NCBI RefSeq assembly: GCF_002088275.1
Contig: NZ_AQQS01000032.1
Span: forward strand, 1-64,000
Reading direction: 5' to 3'
Source of the DNA: Aurantimonas sp. 22II-16-19i
GTDB lineage: Bacteria > Pseudomonadota > Alphaproteobacteria > Rhizobiales > Rhizobiaceae
DNA length: 64,000 bases
Below are positions 16,308 to 24,534 of this stretch, one piece after another. Made by a program: the position numbers and the translations under genes. Numbering within the stretch: position 1 is the stretch's first letter; each line of letters begins with the position of its first letter. The notes under the pieces were generated by a model, which had not been told where the DNA came from, searched no databases, and worked only from the letters and a program-made list of their open reading frames with translations.

Positions 16308-17163
16308 ATGTCCATCGAGAGCCGTCCCTGCATCCTGTCCCTCGGCAGCATAAATGCCGACTTCCAGGTTCGTGCCGAAGAACCTCTCGCGGCGGGAAAA
16401 ACCCCTGCGTGCGCGAGACTTTCTCGGTCTCGGCGGGGGCAAGGCCGCCAGTGTGGCGTTTCTCGCCCGCCGGTTCGGCGCTCCGGCGACGCTGATCGGT
16501 CGGGTCGGAGACGACGATCTCGCGAAACAGGCCCTTCAGCCGCTGCGCGAGAGCGGAGTGGACATATCCGAGGTGACCGCCGCGGCCGGAACGCCGACAG
16601 CCCTGTCCATGATCACCGTGCCGCCGAGCGGCGAGAAGAGCATCGTCCTTGCCGGCAACGCCAACGACGCCTGAGTGCGACGAGGCCGAGGAAAGGCTCG
16701 CTCGAACGATCAAGGACGCACCGGACGGCTCGATCCTCGTCGGGATTTCGAGATCGCTACCGCAATCGCCGAGGCGGCCTTCGCCATGGCCCGCCGCTGC
16801 GGCCTTCGGTGCGTGCTTGATCCCTCCTTCGCCGACAGGATCGATCTGAGATGTCTGCCGGGCCTTTACGCCGTCACACTCAACCCCGAGGAGGCCAGGC
16901 GTCTCGCCGGCACCGGCAGCGATGGGATCGAAGGCGCGCGAAAGGCCGCGCAGGCCTTGGCCGATCAAGGCATCGCAGTCATGTGCATAAAGCTCTCCGA
17001 CGGCAGCTGTCTGCTGCGTCACGAGGGTTAGGAGATCCACATGCCCTCCCCGCCGACGAAGGTCGTCGACACCACGGGCGCGGGCGACGCCTTCACCGGC
17101 GCCTTGGCGGTGGCTATCCTCGAAGGTCGCAGCCCTCTCGATGCGGCACGCTTTGCCGCCTGA
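16308..17163 (+). pseudogene. PfkB-family sugar kinase, broken
   Basis: A ribokinase/PfkB-family kinase broken by at least two frame changes and stops. The N-terminus SRPCILSLGSINADFQVRAEE is in one frame. GLGGGKAASVAFLARRFGAPATLIGRVGDD is in a second and stops at 16674. LDPSFADRIDLRCLPGLYAVTLNPEEARRL is in a third and stops at 17031. The closing VDTTGAGDAFTGALAVAILEG carries the catalytic GAGD motif. Order and spacing equal a complete kinase of about 285 residues. The sugar substrate cannot be named. Such kinases appear in FNR-controlled dormancy clusters, which fits the neighbours. Confidence 0.85.
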
Positions 17164-17173
17164 CGGGTCGCGT

Positions 17174-17187
17174 TTGATGCGCATCAA
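17174..17187. promoter_or_regulatory. Perfect FNR/FixK-type palindrome in a convergent gap
   Basis: TTGATGCGCATCAA is fully palindromic. It lies between the 3' ends of the pfkB pseudogene (plus) and the cytochrome c gene (minus), where no promoter for either gene is expected. It may be the orphan promoter of a deleted gene or drive an unannotated transcript. Confidence 0.5.
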
Positions 17188-17223
17188 CTCCCGCGGCGAG
17201 AGAACCCCCGGCAGTCCGTTCGG

Positions 17224-17574
17224 CTACTCCATCACCGATGCGATGTAGGCGATGATATCGTCGATCATGCGCTGCTCCGCCTGGAAGACCGGCATTCCAG
17301 GATGTCCGGTGTCGATCGTCCCGATGAAGGTTTCCTCGAGCGCGTCGATCGGAAAGCGCTCCGACAGGGTGCGGAACGGCGGGGCTTTCAGGTTCGGGCT
17401 CCTACCCGCCGTCCCCACCGCATGGCAGCGCGAGCAGTTGGCGACCGCCAGAGCCCGCCCCCGTCGAACGGCGTCCGAGGCATAGCCGCCGTCCTGGGCC
17501 CAAGCCGCCTCAACGGCGCATGCGGCGACGACGGCCGCAAGACTTGCGGAGATAGCGGCGCGGGGATTTCGCAT
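17224..17574 (-). CDS. Small periplasmic c-type cytochrome
   Basis: A 116-residue class I monohaem cytochrome c. A signal peptide (residues 1-27, ending in AAWAQ) is followed by the haem motif CSRCH at 47-51. The likely axial Met is in GHPGMPVF, and the C-terminal helix MIDDIIAYIASV is typical of the fold. It should carry electrons in the periplasm. It lies downstream of the Spy-type pseudogene on the same strand and probably belonged to the same operon, led by the FNR-type box at 18281. Its partner oxidase or reductase is not in the window. Confidence 0.88.
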   Translation of the reverse strand: MRNPRAAISASLAAVVAACAVEAAWAQDGGYASDAVRRGRALAVANCSRCHAVGTAGRSPNLKAPPFRTLSERFPIDALEETFIGTIDTGHPGMPVFQAEQRMIDDIIAYIASVME

Positions 17575-17663
17575 GTCGACCCTAGTCCTCCTGGCATCCG
17601 CTCTCGGCACGAATGGGCCGAGGCGGAGATTGGCGATGCGCGTCCTTGCGCCTTGTCAGTCGA

Positions 17664-18218
17664 TCATCGTCCGAACATCATGCCGGGGCCGAAGCCACCA
17701 CCACCCGACCCCATTCCCATGCCCATCATGGGAAGCACGACGTCATCGGCGGCCGTCTTCTGGTCGTCGCTCAATGCGGCGTAGAGCTTGTCGACTGCGG
17801 ATGAGAGGTTCTCGACCTCCCGCAGGCTCGCCTCGAGGTTACGCTGCCGATAGGACAGCCTCTCCGGCAGCGACATCGTTGCCAGCGACTCGTCACTGAA
17901 CTTATCCATCATCTCGTGCATCTACGCGTTGTGCGCCTGGGCGGCCGAGCGAACGGCTTCTGCGAACGCGTTCCAGGCCGGCATCTGCGCATCGGTGATC
18001 TTCAACTCCGTGCGGATGAAGGCAAGCCGTCCGTCCACCCGATGAAGCATCGTATCTTGGCCGTAGCCGGAGCCCCATGCCTCGAGCATGCGCCCCATTC
18101 CCCAGCCCGGGCTGTGCGGGCGCCCGCCGGAGTGGTCCTGCGCGGCTGCAGGCGCCGCGGCAGCCGCTGTCAGAAGCAGTCCGGCTGCGAATCGTCTGCA
18201 CCATCCAAAGTCGGCCAT
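17664..18218 (-). pseudogene. Spy/CpxP-like LTXXQ protein interrupted by an in-frame TAG
   Basis: A periplasmic Spy/CpxP-like protein of about 184 codons. The signal peptide (GLLLTAAAAAPAAAQD), an LKITDAQMPAWNAFAEAV repeat unit and a second unit further on are all in one frame. A TAG codon at 17922-17924 separates them, and the next codon is ATG. The C-terminus is Gly/Met-rich (MMGMGMGSGGGGFGPGMM), as in metal-associated members. The start is ATG 18218, with GGAGA seven bases upstream. A one-base change would restore the gene. Re-initiation at the ATG after the stop is possible but would lack a signal peptide. Confidence 0.75.
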
Positions 18219-18280
18219 GGGCAATTCTCCGGGAGAGACAGAAGCACTTGAAATTATGGTCTGGCGCCACCTGACTGACG

Positions 18281-18294
18281 TTGATCTCCATCAA
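18281..18294 (-). promoter_or_regulatory. FNR/FixK-type box upstream of the Spy-cytochrome pair
   Basis: TTGATCTCCATCAA, a full match to TTGAT-N4-ATCAA, ending 62 nt before the ATG at 18218. The spacing equals that of the other single-promoter boxes in the window. Confidence 0.7.
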
Positions 18295-18439
18295 CCTGCG
18301 GCGACGAGCCCTCGCATCCTCACCTGCACCAGCCGTCCCCACCTCCGACACCAGCAGACGCCTCGCCCTGTTCGACATGATGGGTAGACGAGGCGGCGGT
18401 CGCAATCGGCGAACTCCTCGTCGGGGTGCCGGGCCGTCC

Positions 18440-18453
18440 TTGATGCGGGTCAA
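18440..18453 (+). promoter_or_regulatory. FNR/FixK-type box upstream of the MgtC/DUF4010 gene
   Basis: TTGATGCGGGTCAA, one mismatch from the palindromic consensus, about 123 nt before the ATG at 18577. This is the same longer spacing as at the HlyD operon. Confidence 0.62.
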
Positions 18454-18576
18454 CAGGCCAAACCGTCCGGAGCCGATGATGCGCAGGCGCCGAAGCTTTG
18501 ACGCAGCGCAAGGCCGATCTGCAGAAAAGGCGGCATCTCGGTCGGTCTCGCCCCCCGTTCTCCTAAGGCCGGCCGC

Positions 18577-19830
18577 ATGAACGAACTCGATCTCTTGAGC
18601 CGACTGGCCGTGTCGCTGTCGATCGGGCTGCTGGTCGGCCTCGAACGCGGATGGCAGACCCGCGAGGAGGAGTCGCATCTTCGCGCCGCCGGCCTTCGCA
18701 CCTTCGCGTTGACGGGACTTCTGGGCGGAACCTGCGGTGCCGTCTCCGCAGCGCTGTCCGCGCCGCTGGTAATCGGCCTCGGCTTTCTCGGTTTCGCCGT
18801 CGCCTTCGGCGCCTTCCATGCTCTGGAAGCCCGAGCAACGCGCAACTTTTCCGTCACCTCGGTGGTCGCCGGGTTGTTGACCTTCCTCCTCGGGACCTAC
18901 GCGATCGTCGGGGTGATCGCCGTGGCGGCGGCCGGCGCCGTCGCCATGACGCTGCTCCTGGCGCTGCGCGACCCCCTGCACCGCTGGGTGCAGGCCCTCT
19001 CCTGGACGGAGATCCGAGCCGTCCTGACGCTTCTCGCGATGACCTTCCTCCTGCTGCCGATCCTGCCCGACCGGACGATCGATCCGTGGGACGTGCTCAA
19101 CCCGGCGCGGATCTGGATGCTGACAATCTTCATCGCGGCGCTCTCCTTCGGCGGCTACGTCGCGATCAGGGCGTTCGGGGCCCGTCTCGGCATCCTCATC
19201 GCGTCAATCACAGGCGCCATGGCCTCGTCCACGGCAACCACGCTGACCCTTGCCCGCCTCGGGCGCGACCGGCCGCAATCCGCCGGGCTGGTCTCCGCCG
19301 GAATTCTGATCGCCGGGGTGGTGATGGCGGTGCGGGTTGCCATCGTCGTCGGCGTCATCGATGCTGCGCTGCTGTTGTCCGTCGCGCCGGAGCTAGCGGT
19401 TCTTGCGGCGACCCTGGTCACCTTCGCGATCGTGCTCCTATTCCGGAACAGGGCGTCGGAGAAGACGGAAATCAGGCTCTCGAACCCCCTGCAGCTGGCC
19501 GCAGCCATCAAGATGGCGGCCTTCATTGCGCTGATCCTGATGGCGAGCGTCCTGATGCGCCAAGTGCTCGGCGATTCCGGCATCCTCGCTCTCGCCGCAG
19601 TATCAGGTTTGACAGATGTCGATGCGATCTCGATTTCCATGGCCGAGCTTGCGTCTCGCTCCGGGAGCCGCGACGTCGCCGGACAGGCCGTCCTCATCGC
19701 CGTCGGCGTCAATACCGCCGTCAAAGCGGCGATGGCGCTGGGGATCGGCCGGCCATCGGTCGGCATCCCCGTCGTCGTCGCCAGCGCCCTCGCGGTCGTC
19801 GCGATGGCGATCACCGCGGCCCTTCTCTGA
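18577..19830 (+). CDS. MgtC/SapB-DUF4010 membrane protein
   Basis: A 417-residue polytopic membrane protein. The first 130 residues follow the MgtC/SapB N-terminal pattern (LAVSLSIGLLVGLERGW, then AAGLRTFALTGLLGG). The rest is the DUF4010 permease-like domain with GVSGL-type and LTDVDAISISMA segments. Family members protect cells under magnesium limitation or inside hosts, and some are thought to move ions. The exact function is unknown. It is intact among broken neighbours and has an FNR-type box at the longer spacing upstream. Confidence 0.88.
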   Translation: MNELDLLSRLAVSLSIGLLVGLERGWQTREEESHLRAAGLRTFALTGLLGGTCGAVSAALSAPLVIGLGFLGFAVAFGAFHALEARATRNFSVTSVVAGLLTFLLGTYAIVGVIAVAAAGAVAMTLLLALRDPLHRWVQALSWTEIRAVLTLLAMTFLLLPILPDRTIDPWDVLNPARIWMLTIFIAALSFGGYVAIRAFGARLGILIASITGAMASSTATTLTLARLGRDRPQSAGLVSAGILIAGVVMAVRVAIVVGVIDAALLLSVAPELAVLAATLVTFAIVLLFRNRASEKTEIRLSNPLQLAAAIKMAAFIALILMASVLMRQVLGDSGILALAAVSGLTDVDAISISMAELASRSGSRDVAGQAVLIAVGVNTAVKAAMALGIGRPSVGIPVVVASALAVVAMAITAALL

Positions 19831-19876
19831 TGCCCTTCCGCCTGCGTGACTGTGCTCGGCTTCGCGCCGGTCCCGC

Positions 19877-19890
19877 ATGATGCAGATCAA
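19877..19890 (+). promoter_or_regulatory. Degenerate FNR-type box before the phosphoribosyltransferase remnant
   Basis: ATGATGCAGATCAA differs from TTGAT-N4-ATCAA only in the first base. It lies ahead of a decayed phosphoribosyltransferase gene, so it may be a fossil of that promoter. Confidence 0.4.
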
Positions 19891-20018
19891 GGACGGCGCG
19901 GAGACAGGCGGCCGGACTGCCCGCTTCGACCGACCTCTCGGAGCCACCGTCTTGCTCGCAGACGCACATCCACCGGCAAACGCAGCCTGCGGATACGGAG
20001 CGAGCGAAGCGACCTGCG

Positions 20019-20458
20019 ATGTGCCAGCCGAGCCCGGCGATGCGGTTGGCTGGCGTCTCTGCCGCCGAGTTCGACCACGTACTCGAGAAGGAACTGGCCG
20101 AGATCGAACGTCGCCGACGGGCCTATCTCGGCGGACGGTCCCGCGCCAGAGTGGGAGGCAAGACGGCAATCGTCGATGACGGGCTTGCGACGGGCGCCAG
20201 TGCCCGGGCGGCACTGCGCGCCGTCGGCCTTGGTGCGCCGAAGCGGCTGCTTCTCGCCGTGCCGGTCGCCGCAAGCGAACTCTGGAAGAGATGCGCGCCG
20301 AGGCCGACGTCATCGTCTGCCTGAAGACCCACGACCCGTACTACACGATCGGCGTCTATTACGACGACTTCCGGCAGGTGTCCGACCGGGAGGTAACGGA
20401 AATCCCGTCGCGCTTCCCGATCGGGTCCGACTCTGGACACTCGAACGGCCGCACGTGA
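20019..20458 (+). pseudogene. Phosphoribosyltransferase-like gene, 5' truncated and frameshifted
   Basis: The middle part (MRLAGVSAAEFDHVLEKELAEIERRR, then YLGGR) and the PRPP-binding loop KTAIVDDGLATGAS are in one frame. Near 20280 the frame changes to EEMRAEADVIVCLKTHDPYYTIGVYYDDFRQVSDREV, which ends at 20458. The N-terminal 70 or so residues are missing. The family is the predicted phosphoribosyltransferases commonly found with universal stress proteins in low-oxygen clusters. Not functional as it stands. Confidence 0.8.
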
Positions 20459-20518
20459 ATCGCGTAGCGGCGTACGCTGCGCGTGCTCATCACCTCGGGC
20501 CGCAAGTGGGCGCCCCAC

Positions 20519-20532
20519 TTGCGAAAGATCAA
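20519..20532 (+). promoter_or_regulatory. Degenerate FNR-type box upstream of the UspA gene
   Basis: TTGCGAAAGATCAA keeps the right half-site (ATCAA) and TTG of the left. It is 67 nt before the ATG at 20600, the same spacing as the better boxes. Confidence 0.45.
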
Positions 20533-20599
20533 TGCGGTGAAGGGCCGCCGCGGCGATGCTTTCCAAAAGCTACGACAGCGGACTGCCAGGAGACGCTCA

Positions 20600-21058
20600 A
20601 TGATCAATCCCCGCCTCATTCTGCACCCGACCGACGGCTCGCCAGATGCGCGGCGAGCCCTGGAGTTCGCCGCCGATCTTGCCGGGACCAAGGACGCCAG
20701 GCTCCTGATCCTGCACGTCCAGGCACACCGCGGCGGCGGCCAGATCCCTCCCGAACTCAAGGAGTACACCCGCATCGAGCACATCCGGGTCACCGAGGCC
20801 GATATCCTGCACGAAGCCGCGGAAGCGGTCGTCGAGACAGCAAAGCAGTCGGCCGAGGCGCTCGGCGCCACCCATGTCGCCACCGAGGTCCGGGAGGGCG
20901 ATCCGGTGCGGGCGATCATCGAGGCGGCCGAAGAGACCGGCGCCGACCTGATCGTCCTCGGCAGCCGCGGCCTCGGCGACGCCCAGGGCCTGCTGCTCGG
21001 CAGCGTGTCCCACAAGGTCGCGCACGTGGCTCCCTGCACCTGCATCATCGTGCGCTGA
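20600..21058 (+). CDS. Universal stress protein (UspA family)
   Basis: A 152-residue protein with a single Usp domain. It starts INPRLILHPTDGSPDARRALEFA and has the nucleotide-binding signature LIVLGSRGLGDAQGLLLGSVSHKVAHVAPC, which is GxRG-x9-G(S/T) (quoted in two parts in family descriptions). Such proteins bind ATP and help survival during oxygen or nutrient stress. CAGGAGA at 20587-20593 sets the start. Unlike its neighbours on both sides, which are remnants, this gene is intact. A weak FNR-type box lies 67 nt upstream. Confidence 0.9.
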   Translation: MINPRLILHPTDGSPDARRALEFAADLAGTKDARLLILHVQAHRGGGQIPPELKEYTRIEHIRVTEADILHEAAEAVVETAKQSAEALGATHVATEVREGDPVRAIIEAAEETGADLIVLGSRGLGDAQGLLLGSVSHKVAHVAPCTCIIVR

Positions 21059-21131
21059 GAACGGACGGTGCCCATGGATCGGCAAGATGCCGGGGGCGCC
21101 CCGCCAGCGGCATCGGCGACGGATCGGCACC

Positions 21132-21475
21132 ATGGCCGCGGTTGCGCGGAAGACGACCCGGCAAGCGAAGGCGGCGCCGCTCGCCGAGAAGCTGCGCTTT
21201 CTCGCCAGGCCGGAGAGCTATCCGCATAATCCGCCGACGGTGGAGGTCATGGAGACCCATATGTCGGTCGCCTTTCTGGCTGGCGACCGGTCTACGAGCT
21301 GAAGAAGCCCGTCTCGTTTCCGTTTGTCGATTTCCGCACGCTTGCGACACGCGGACCTGTTCCACCCGTCGTAAGAACGAGATCGGCGCGATGCTCGTCG
21401 CACAGCGAGATCAAAAGCATCCCGCACCGGCTCGACGCCATCGGGCACAACCAATTTAAGCAGATTCTACTCTGA
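21132..21475 (+). pseudogene. N-terminal remnant of an aminoglycoside-phosphotransferase-like/ATP-binding protein
   Basis: The frame from ATG 21132 reads AEKLRFLARPESYPHNPPTVEVMETHMSVAFLAGDR, the start of the bifunctional phosphotransferase-like/P-loop proteins often found in stress clusters. Near 21295 the frame shifts to VYELKKPVSFPFVDFRTLATR and the likeness is lost soon after. The catalytic parts are missing. The family call rests on the conserved PHNPPTVEVMETHMS stretch and KLKKPV-like loop. Confidence 0.65.
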
Positions 21476-21749
21476 CGTGATCGTGCGTCGAAGCCAAGCC
21501 GCGATCGCTTCGCCGCTCAGATCCGCGTACTCGCCACGACTCGCGCGGTCCGATATGGTGAGGATGCCGTTCGTAGCCGTCATCGTTAGTAACCATCGTC
21601 CTTGGCTTACCGCGGATCGGATCGGGCCGCGTCAAGCGGTACCGGCGGTGGCATGAGACTGCGGTCCAGCACGCGGAACCACGACCACCGGTCGTGCCTG
21701 GCGAAGATCCGGGTGCCGTACACCCAGCATGGGGGAAGAGATGTCGGTC
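21476..21749. other. Gap with no recognisable gene
   Basis: Between two gene remnants. I see no frame with family features, no tRNA and no FNR-type box. A minus-strand stretch (VYGTRIFARHDRWSWFRVLDRSL) looks protein-like but could not be placed in a family. Confidence 0.4.
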
Positions 21750-22060
21750 TCAGCCGCCCAGAACTGACATGTGGCGAGCGAGCGCTGGCATGCCGCCGCA
21801 TCCGATCAGAAAGTCGTGCCCCTTCGGTTTGCCACTTATTCCCGCATCGATCGCCGCATGCAGGTGTTCATCGGCTTCCGAGCCGCGCAGCGCGGGCTTA
21901 AGATCGGTGCGGTCCTCCTGGCCGAGGCAGGTGTAGAGAACGCCGGTCGCGCTGACTCGCACGCGGTTGCAGGTTTCGCAGAACGTGTGTGTCATCGGCG
22001 TGATGATACCAATGCGCCCGCCCGTTTCCGCGACGCGGGCGTAGCGGCCAGCTACCTACA
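21750..22060 (-). pseudogene. moaA: MoaA (molybdenum cofactor synthesis) C-terminal remnant
   Basis: About 100 codons of the C-terminal end of MoaA, the radical-SAM enzyme of molybdopterin synthesis. [21 protein letters not shown] carries two of the three cysteines of the C-terminal 4Fe-4S cluster, the third being in TCLGQED. The end reads [10 protein letters not shown] and HMSVLGG. The radical-SAM core is missing. The 5' boundary coincides with the start of recognisable Crp/Fnr sequence on the other strand, so the junction is a recombination point. Confidence 0.85.
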
Positions 22061-22661
22061 ACGCTTTCCGCCAGGTGTCGTGCTGATCCGGGAGAACGAT
22101 ACGGCGGATTTCCTCCACATTGTCACCGAGGGCGCGGTCGAAATGTTCGCCACCTCCGGCGGCCGCGAGACCACGATCAGCTTTGAACGACCGGCCAGCG
22201 CCTTCATTCTCGCGGCAGTCCTGAAGGACCAGGTCTATCTACAGTCGGCGCGCACGGTGGAAGCTTCGCGGATCCTCATGATCCCGGCGGCGAGCATCCG
22301 CCTCGCAATGGAGCAGGATTCGGCCTTCATGGCGGCGGTTGTCGCCGAGCTCGCGACCGCCTATCGCACGGCAGTAAAGGATCTGAAGAACCAGAAGCTG
22401 CGCACCGGCGCTGAACGGCTCGCCAACTGGCTGCTGCGGCTCGACCGCGAGCAGTCCGGGGACGGACATGTCGAACTCCAGGTGGAGAAGCGGCAGCTCG
22501 CCGCTCGCCTCGGCATGACGCCGGAGAACCTGTCGCGCGCCTTCGCGGCACTGAAGCGGCATGGTGCCAATGTGCGCGGATTGCGCGTCGAGGTCGTTGA
22601 TCGCGAGGGCCTCGTGGCCTTCGCGCAACCGGATCCGCTGGTCGATGATGAGCGGTCCTGA
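22041..22661 (+). CDS. Crp/Fnr-family regulator, 5' truncated
   Basis: The recognisable protein begins at about [25 protein letters not shown] and continues through a complete cyclic-nucleotide-binding-type sensor domain and a C-terminal helix-turn-helix. The recognition helix reads [14 protein letters not shown]. Its E-x-x-S-R pattern is the one by which FNR-type proteins contact TTGAT half-sites. No cysteines are present, so an FNR 4Fe-4S cluster is excluded for this part; a DNR/NnrR or FixK type is more likely. The first 20-30 residues are missing and the frame runs back through antisense of the MoaA remnant, with an ATG at 21771. Whether it is expressed is unclear. Confidence 0.75.
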   Translation, partial: VAASYLQRFPPGVVLIRENDTADFLHIVTEGAVEMFATSGGRETTISFERPASAFILAAVLKDQVYLQSARTVEASRILMIPAASIRLAMEQDSAFMAAVVAELATAYRTAVKDLKNQKLRTGAERLANWLLRLDREQSGDGHVELQVEKRQLAARLGMTPENLSRAFAALKRHGANVRGLRVEVVDREGLVAFAQPDPLVDDERS

Positions 22662-22742
22662 GCGGCCCGGAACTGCCACAAGCCGCCGTGAAGGCAGAAT
22701 GGCGGACTTTTGGCCGATACGCCGGAAATCCGCCGGAGATCG

Positions 22743-23954
22743 TCAGGCGGCGAGAAGCTCGTCCGCCGGACCAAAGAACTCGTAGTGGATGCGGTCCTGC
22801 GCCACGCCCGCGAGAGCGAGCCCATTGACGAAGGTTCGTAGGAAGCCTTTAGGGCCGCAAAGGTAGTAGTCGGCATCTGCCACCGGCGTATGCGCCTTCA
22901 GCCAATCGACCGAGATCAACCCCTCCTCGTCGAAGTCCCGGCCCTTCACGTCCTCGGGCCGCGGCTCGAGATAGAAGGTGGTCGCGTCGACGGAAGCCGT
23001 GGAGGTCGCCAACTCGCGCACCCGGTCGCGCATCGCATGCGATGCGCCGTTGAGGGCACCGTGGACGTAGTGGACCGGCACTTCCGTCCCCTTCGACGCG
23101 AGGGTTTCCAGCATGCTGATCATCGGCGTCAGGCCAACCCCGCCGCTGACGAGAACGACCGGCCGGGTGGGCTGCTCTGCCAGGTAGAACTCCCCGGCAG
23201 GCGGCGAGACCTTCACGACCGTTCCGACCTGCGCGTGATCGTGGAGCCAGTTCGACGCCGCGCCCTCCGCTTCGCGCTTCACCGAGATGCGGTAGGTCTC
23301 GACGTTCGGCGCGGCGGAGATGCTGTAGTTGCGCTTCTGCGGATGCCGGCCCGGCAGGTCGAGCCAGAAGGTCAGGTACTGGCCGGGCCTGTGGGCGACG
23401 ACGCGGCCGCCGTCGACCGGCCTGAGCACGAAGGAGGTGATGACGTCGCTCTCGGGGATCTTCGCCTCGATCCGGAAGTCGCGCCAGCCGCTCCAGCCGC
23501 CGTCGGAAGCGGCGAGCGCCTGGTAGACCGCGGCTTCGCGCGCGATGAGGATGTCGGCAAGGAACCAGTAGGCTTCGCCCCAGGCGACCAGCACCTCCTC
23601 GTTCGCCGCGTCCCCGAGCACGTCCCCGATCGCGCCGAGCAGGGCTTCGGCGACATAGGGATAATGCTCGGGAAGGATCTGCAGGCCGACATGCTTCTGC
23701 GCAATGCGCTCCACTGCGGCACCAAGCACGCCGAGATTGTCGATGTTCTGGGCATAGGCGAGAACCGCGCCGGCGAGCGCCCGCGGCTGCGAACCGGAGT
23801 CGCCGTGATGCGACTGGTTGAACAGGTCCCGGACCATCGGGTTCTGGAACATGCGGGCATACATCGCCGTGGTGATCTCCAGCCCGTGCGTCTCGAGGGC
23901 GGGAACCGTAGCCTTGACGGTTGCGATGGTCTGCTCGCTGAGTTGTGACGGCAT
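22743..23954 (-). CDS. hmp: Flavohaemoglobin, nitric oxide dioxygenase
   Basis: A 403-residue complete flavohaemoglobin that converts NO and O2 to nitrate using NADH. The globin domain (1-140) has the proximal-His region IAQKHVGLQILPEHY. The FAD domain has RNYSISAAP, and the NAD domain has SGGVGLTPMISMLE and ends with CGPKGFL and YEFFGPAD. AAGGAG eight bases before ATG 23954 fixes the start. It lies 40 nt downstream of the truncated-haemoglobin gene in a two-gene operon, divergent from nsrR. Two NsrR-like operators lie in the shared promoter region, so NO induction is expected. Confidence 0.96.
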   Translation of the reverse strand: MPSQLSEQTIATVKATVPALETHGLEITTAMYARMFQNPMVRDLFNQSHHGDSGSQPRALAGAVLAYAQNIDNLGVLGAAVERIAQKHVGLQILPEHYPYVAEALLGAIGDVLGDAANEEVLVAWGEAYWFLADILIAREAAVYQALAASDGGWSGWRDFRIEAKIPESDVITSFVLRPVDGGRVVAHRPGQYLTFWLDLPGRHPQKRNYSISAAPNVETYRISVKREAEGAASNWLHDHAQVGTVVKVSPPAGEFYLAEQPTRPVVLVSGGVGLTPMISMLETLASKGTEVPVHYVHGALNGASHAMRDRVRELATSTASVDATTFYLEPRPEDVKGRDFDEEGLISVDWLKAHTPVADADYYLCGPKGFLRTFVNGLALAGVAQDRIHYEFFGPADELLAA

Positions 23955-23994
23955 TCTCGATTCTCCTTGGATGGTCTCTGTCCGTTGGGAAGGA

Positions 23995-24420
23995 TCAGGC
24001 CGACGGGACGGCCGGTCGCGGCTGCAGGGCAGCAAGTTCGGGCCGGAAGAACAGTCCCGCCTTCAGGCTCTCGGCGATCCGGTCGGCCTTGAACTGGAGG
24101 AGAGCCGCCGTCTCCGGCGGGAAGCGGCTGGCGGTGGTCTCACGCCAAATCACCAGCCATCGGTCGAACATGGAGGAATCGATCGCGTCCGCATGGCGCA
24201 GATGGGCGGCAAAGGGGTTGCCCTTGTAGCGCCCAGATCCCAGCACGACCGACGACCAGAACGCCGTCAGCCGCTCCAGATGCGCCGGCCAGTCGCCGAC
24301 CGCGCCGGCAAACAGCGGCCCGAGGGCCTCGTCCTCGCGGACGCGGGCGTAAAACGCCGAAACGAGGCGGAACAGCGCCTCCTCGGTGACGATTGCCGAC
24401 GGCTCGATTGCTCTCTGCAT
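23995..24420 (-). CDS. Truncated haemoglobin, group III
   Basis: A 141-residue protein with the group III truncated-globin pattern: ALFRLVSAFYARVREDEALGPLF at the N-terminus, WPAHLERLTAFWSSVVLG in the E-F region and HLRHADAIDSSMFDRWLVIW carrying the proximal His. Group III globins are often co-regulated with NO detoxification and may scavenge NO or support low-oxygen respiration. It is the first gene of the operon with hmp. The ATG at 24420 is only 16 nt from the strongest NsrR-like palindrome, so repression there would block the whole operon. Confidence 0.92.
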   Translation of the reverse strand: MQRAIEPSAIVTEEALFRLVSAFYARVREDEALGPLFAGAVGDWPAHLERLTAFWSSVVLGSGRYKGNPFAAHLRHADAIDSSMFDRWLVIWRETTASRFPPETAALLQFKADRIAESLKAGLFFRPELAALQPRPAVPSA

Positions 24421-24435
24421 GCTGCCCTCTCATTA

Positions 24436-24458
24436 AACATGCATTTCCAATGCATGTT
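24436..24458. promoter_or_regulatory. NsrR-type operator (perfect 10-3-10 inverted repeat)
   Basis: AACATGCATT-TCC-AATGCATGTT. The arms are exact inverted repeats and match the ATGYATTT-type half-sites known for NsrR. It lies 16 nt before the truncated-haemoglobin ATG. Confidence 0.85.
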
Positions 24459-24484
24459 ATCCTGCGAGTAGCGCACCTGGACAA

Positions 24485-24508
24485 AAGATGCAAGAAGAAT
24501 ACATGTTT
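24485..24508. promoter_or_regulatory. Second, weaker NsrR-type site
   Basis: AAGATGCA at one end and ATACATGTTT at the other give two degenerate copies of the same half-site. It ends 26 nt before the nsrR ATG, so it is probably the autoregulatory site. Confidence 0.6.
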
Positions 24509-24534
24509 GGTAGCGAAACAAAGGCGCGGACCCG

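Noticed and set aside
16144-17187. A 347-codon minus-strand frame
   Set aside because: It lies antisense to the pfkB remnant, whose motifs (GLGGGKAASVAF, TTGAGDAF) identify the true strand.
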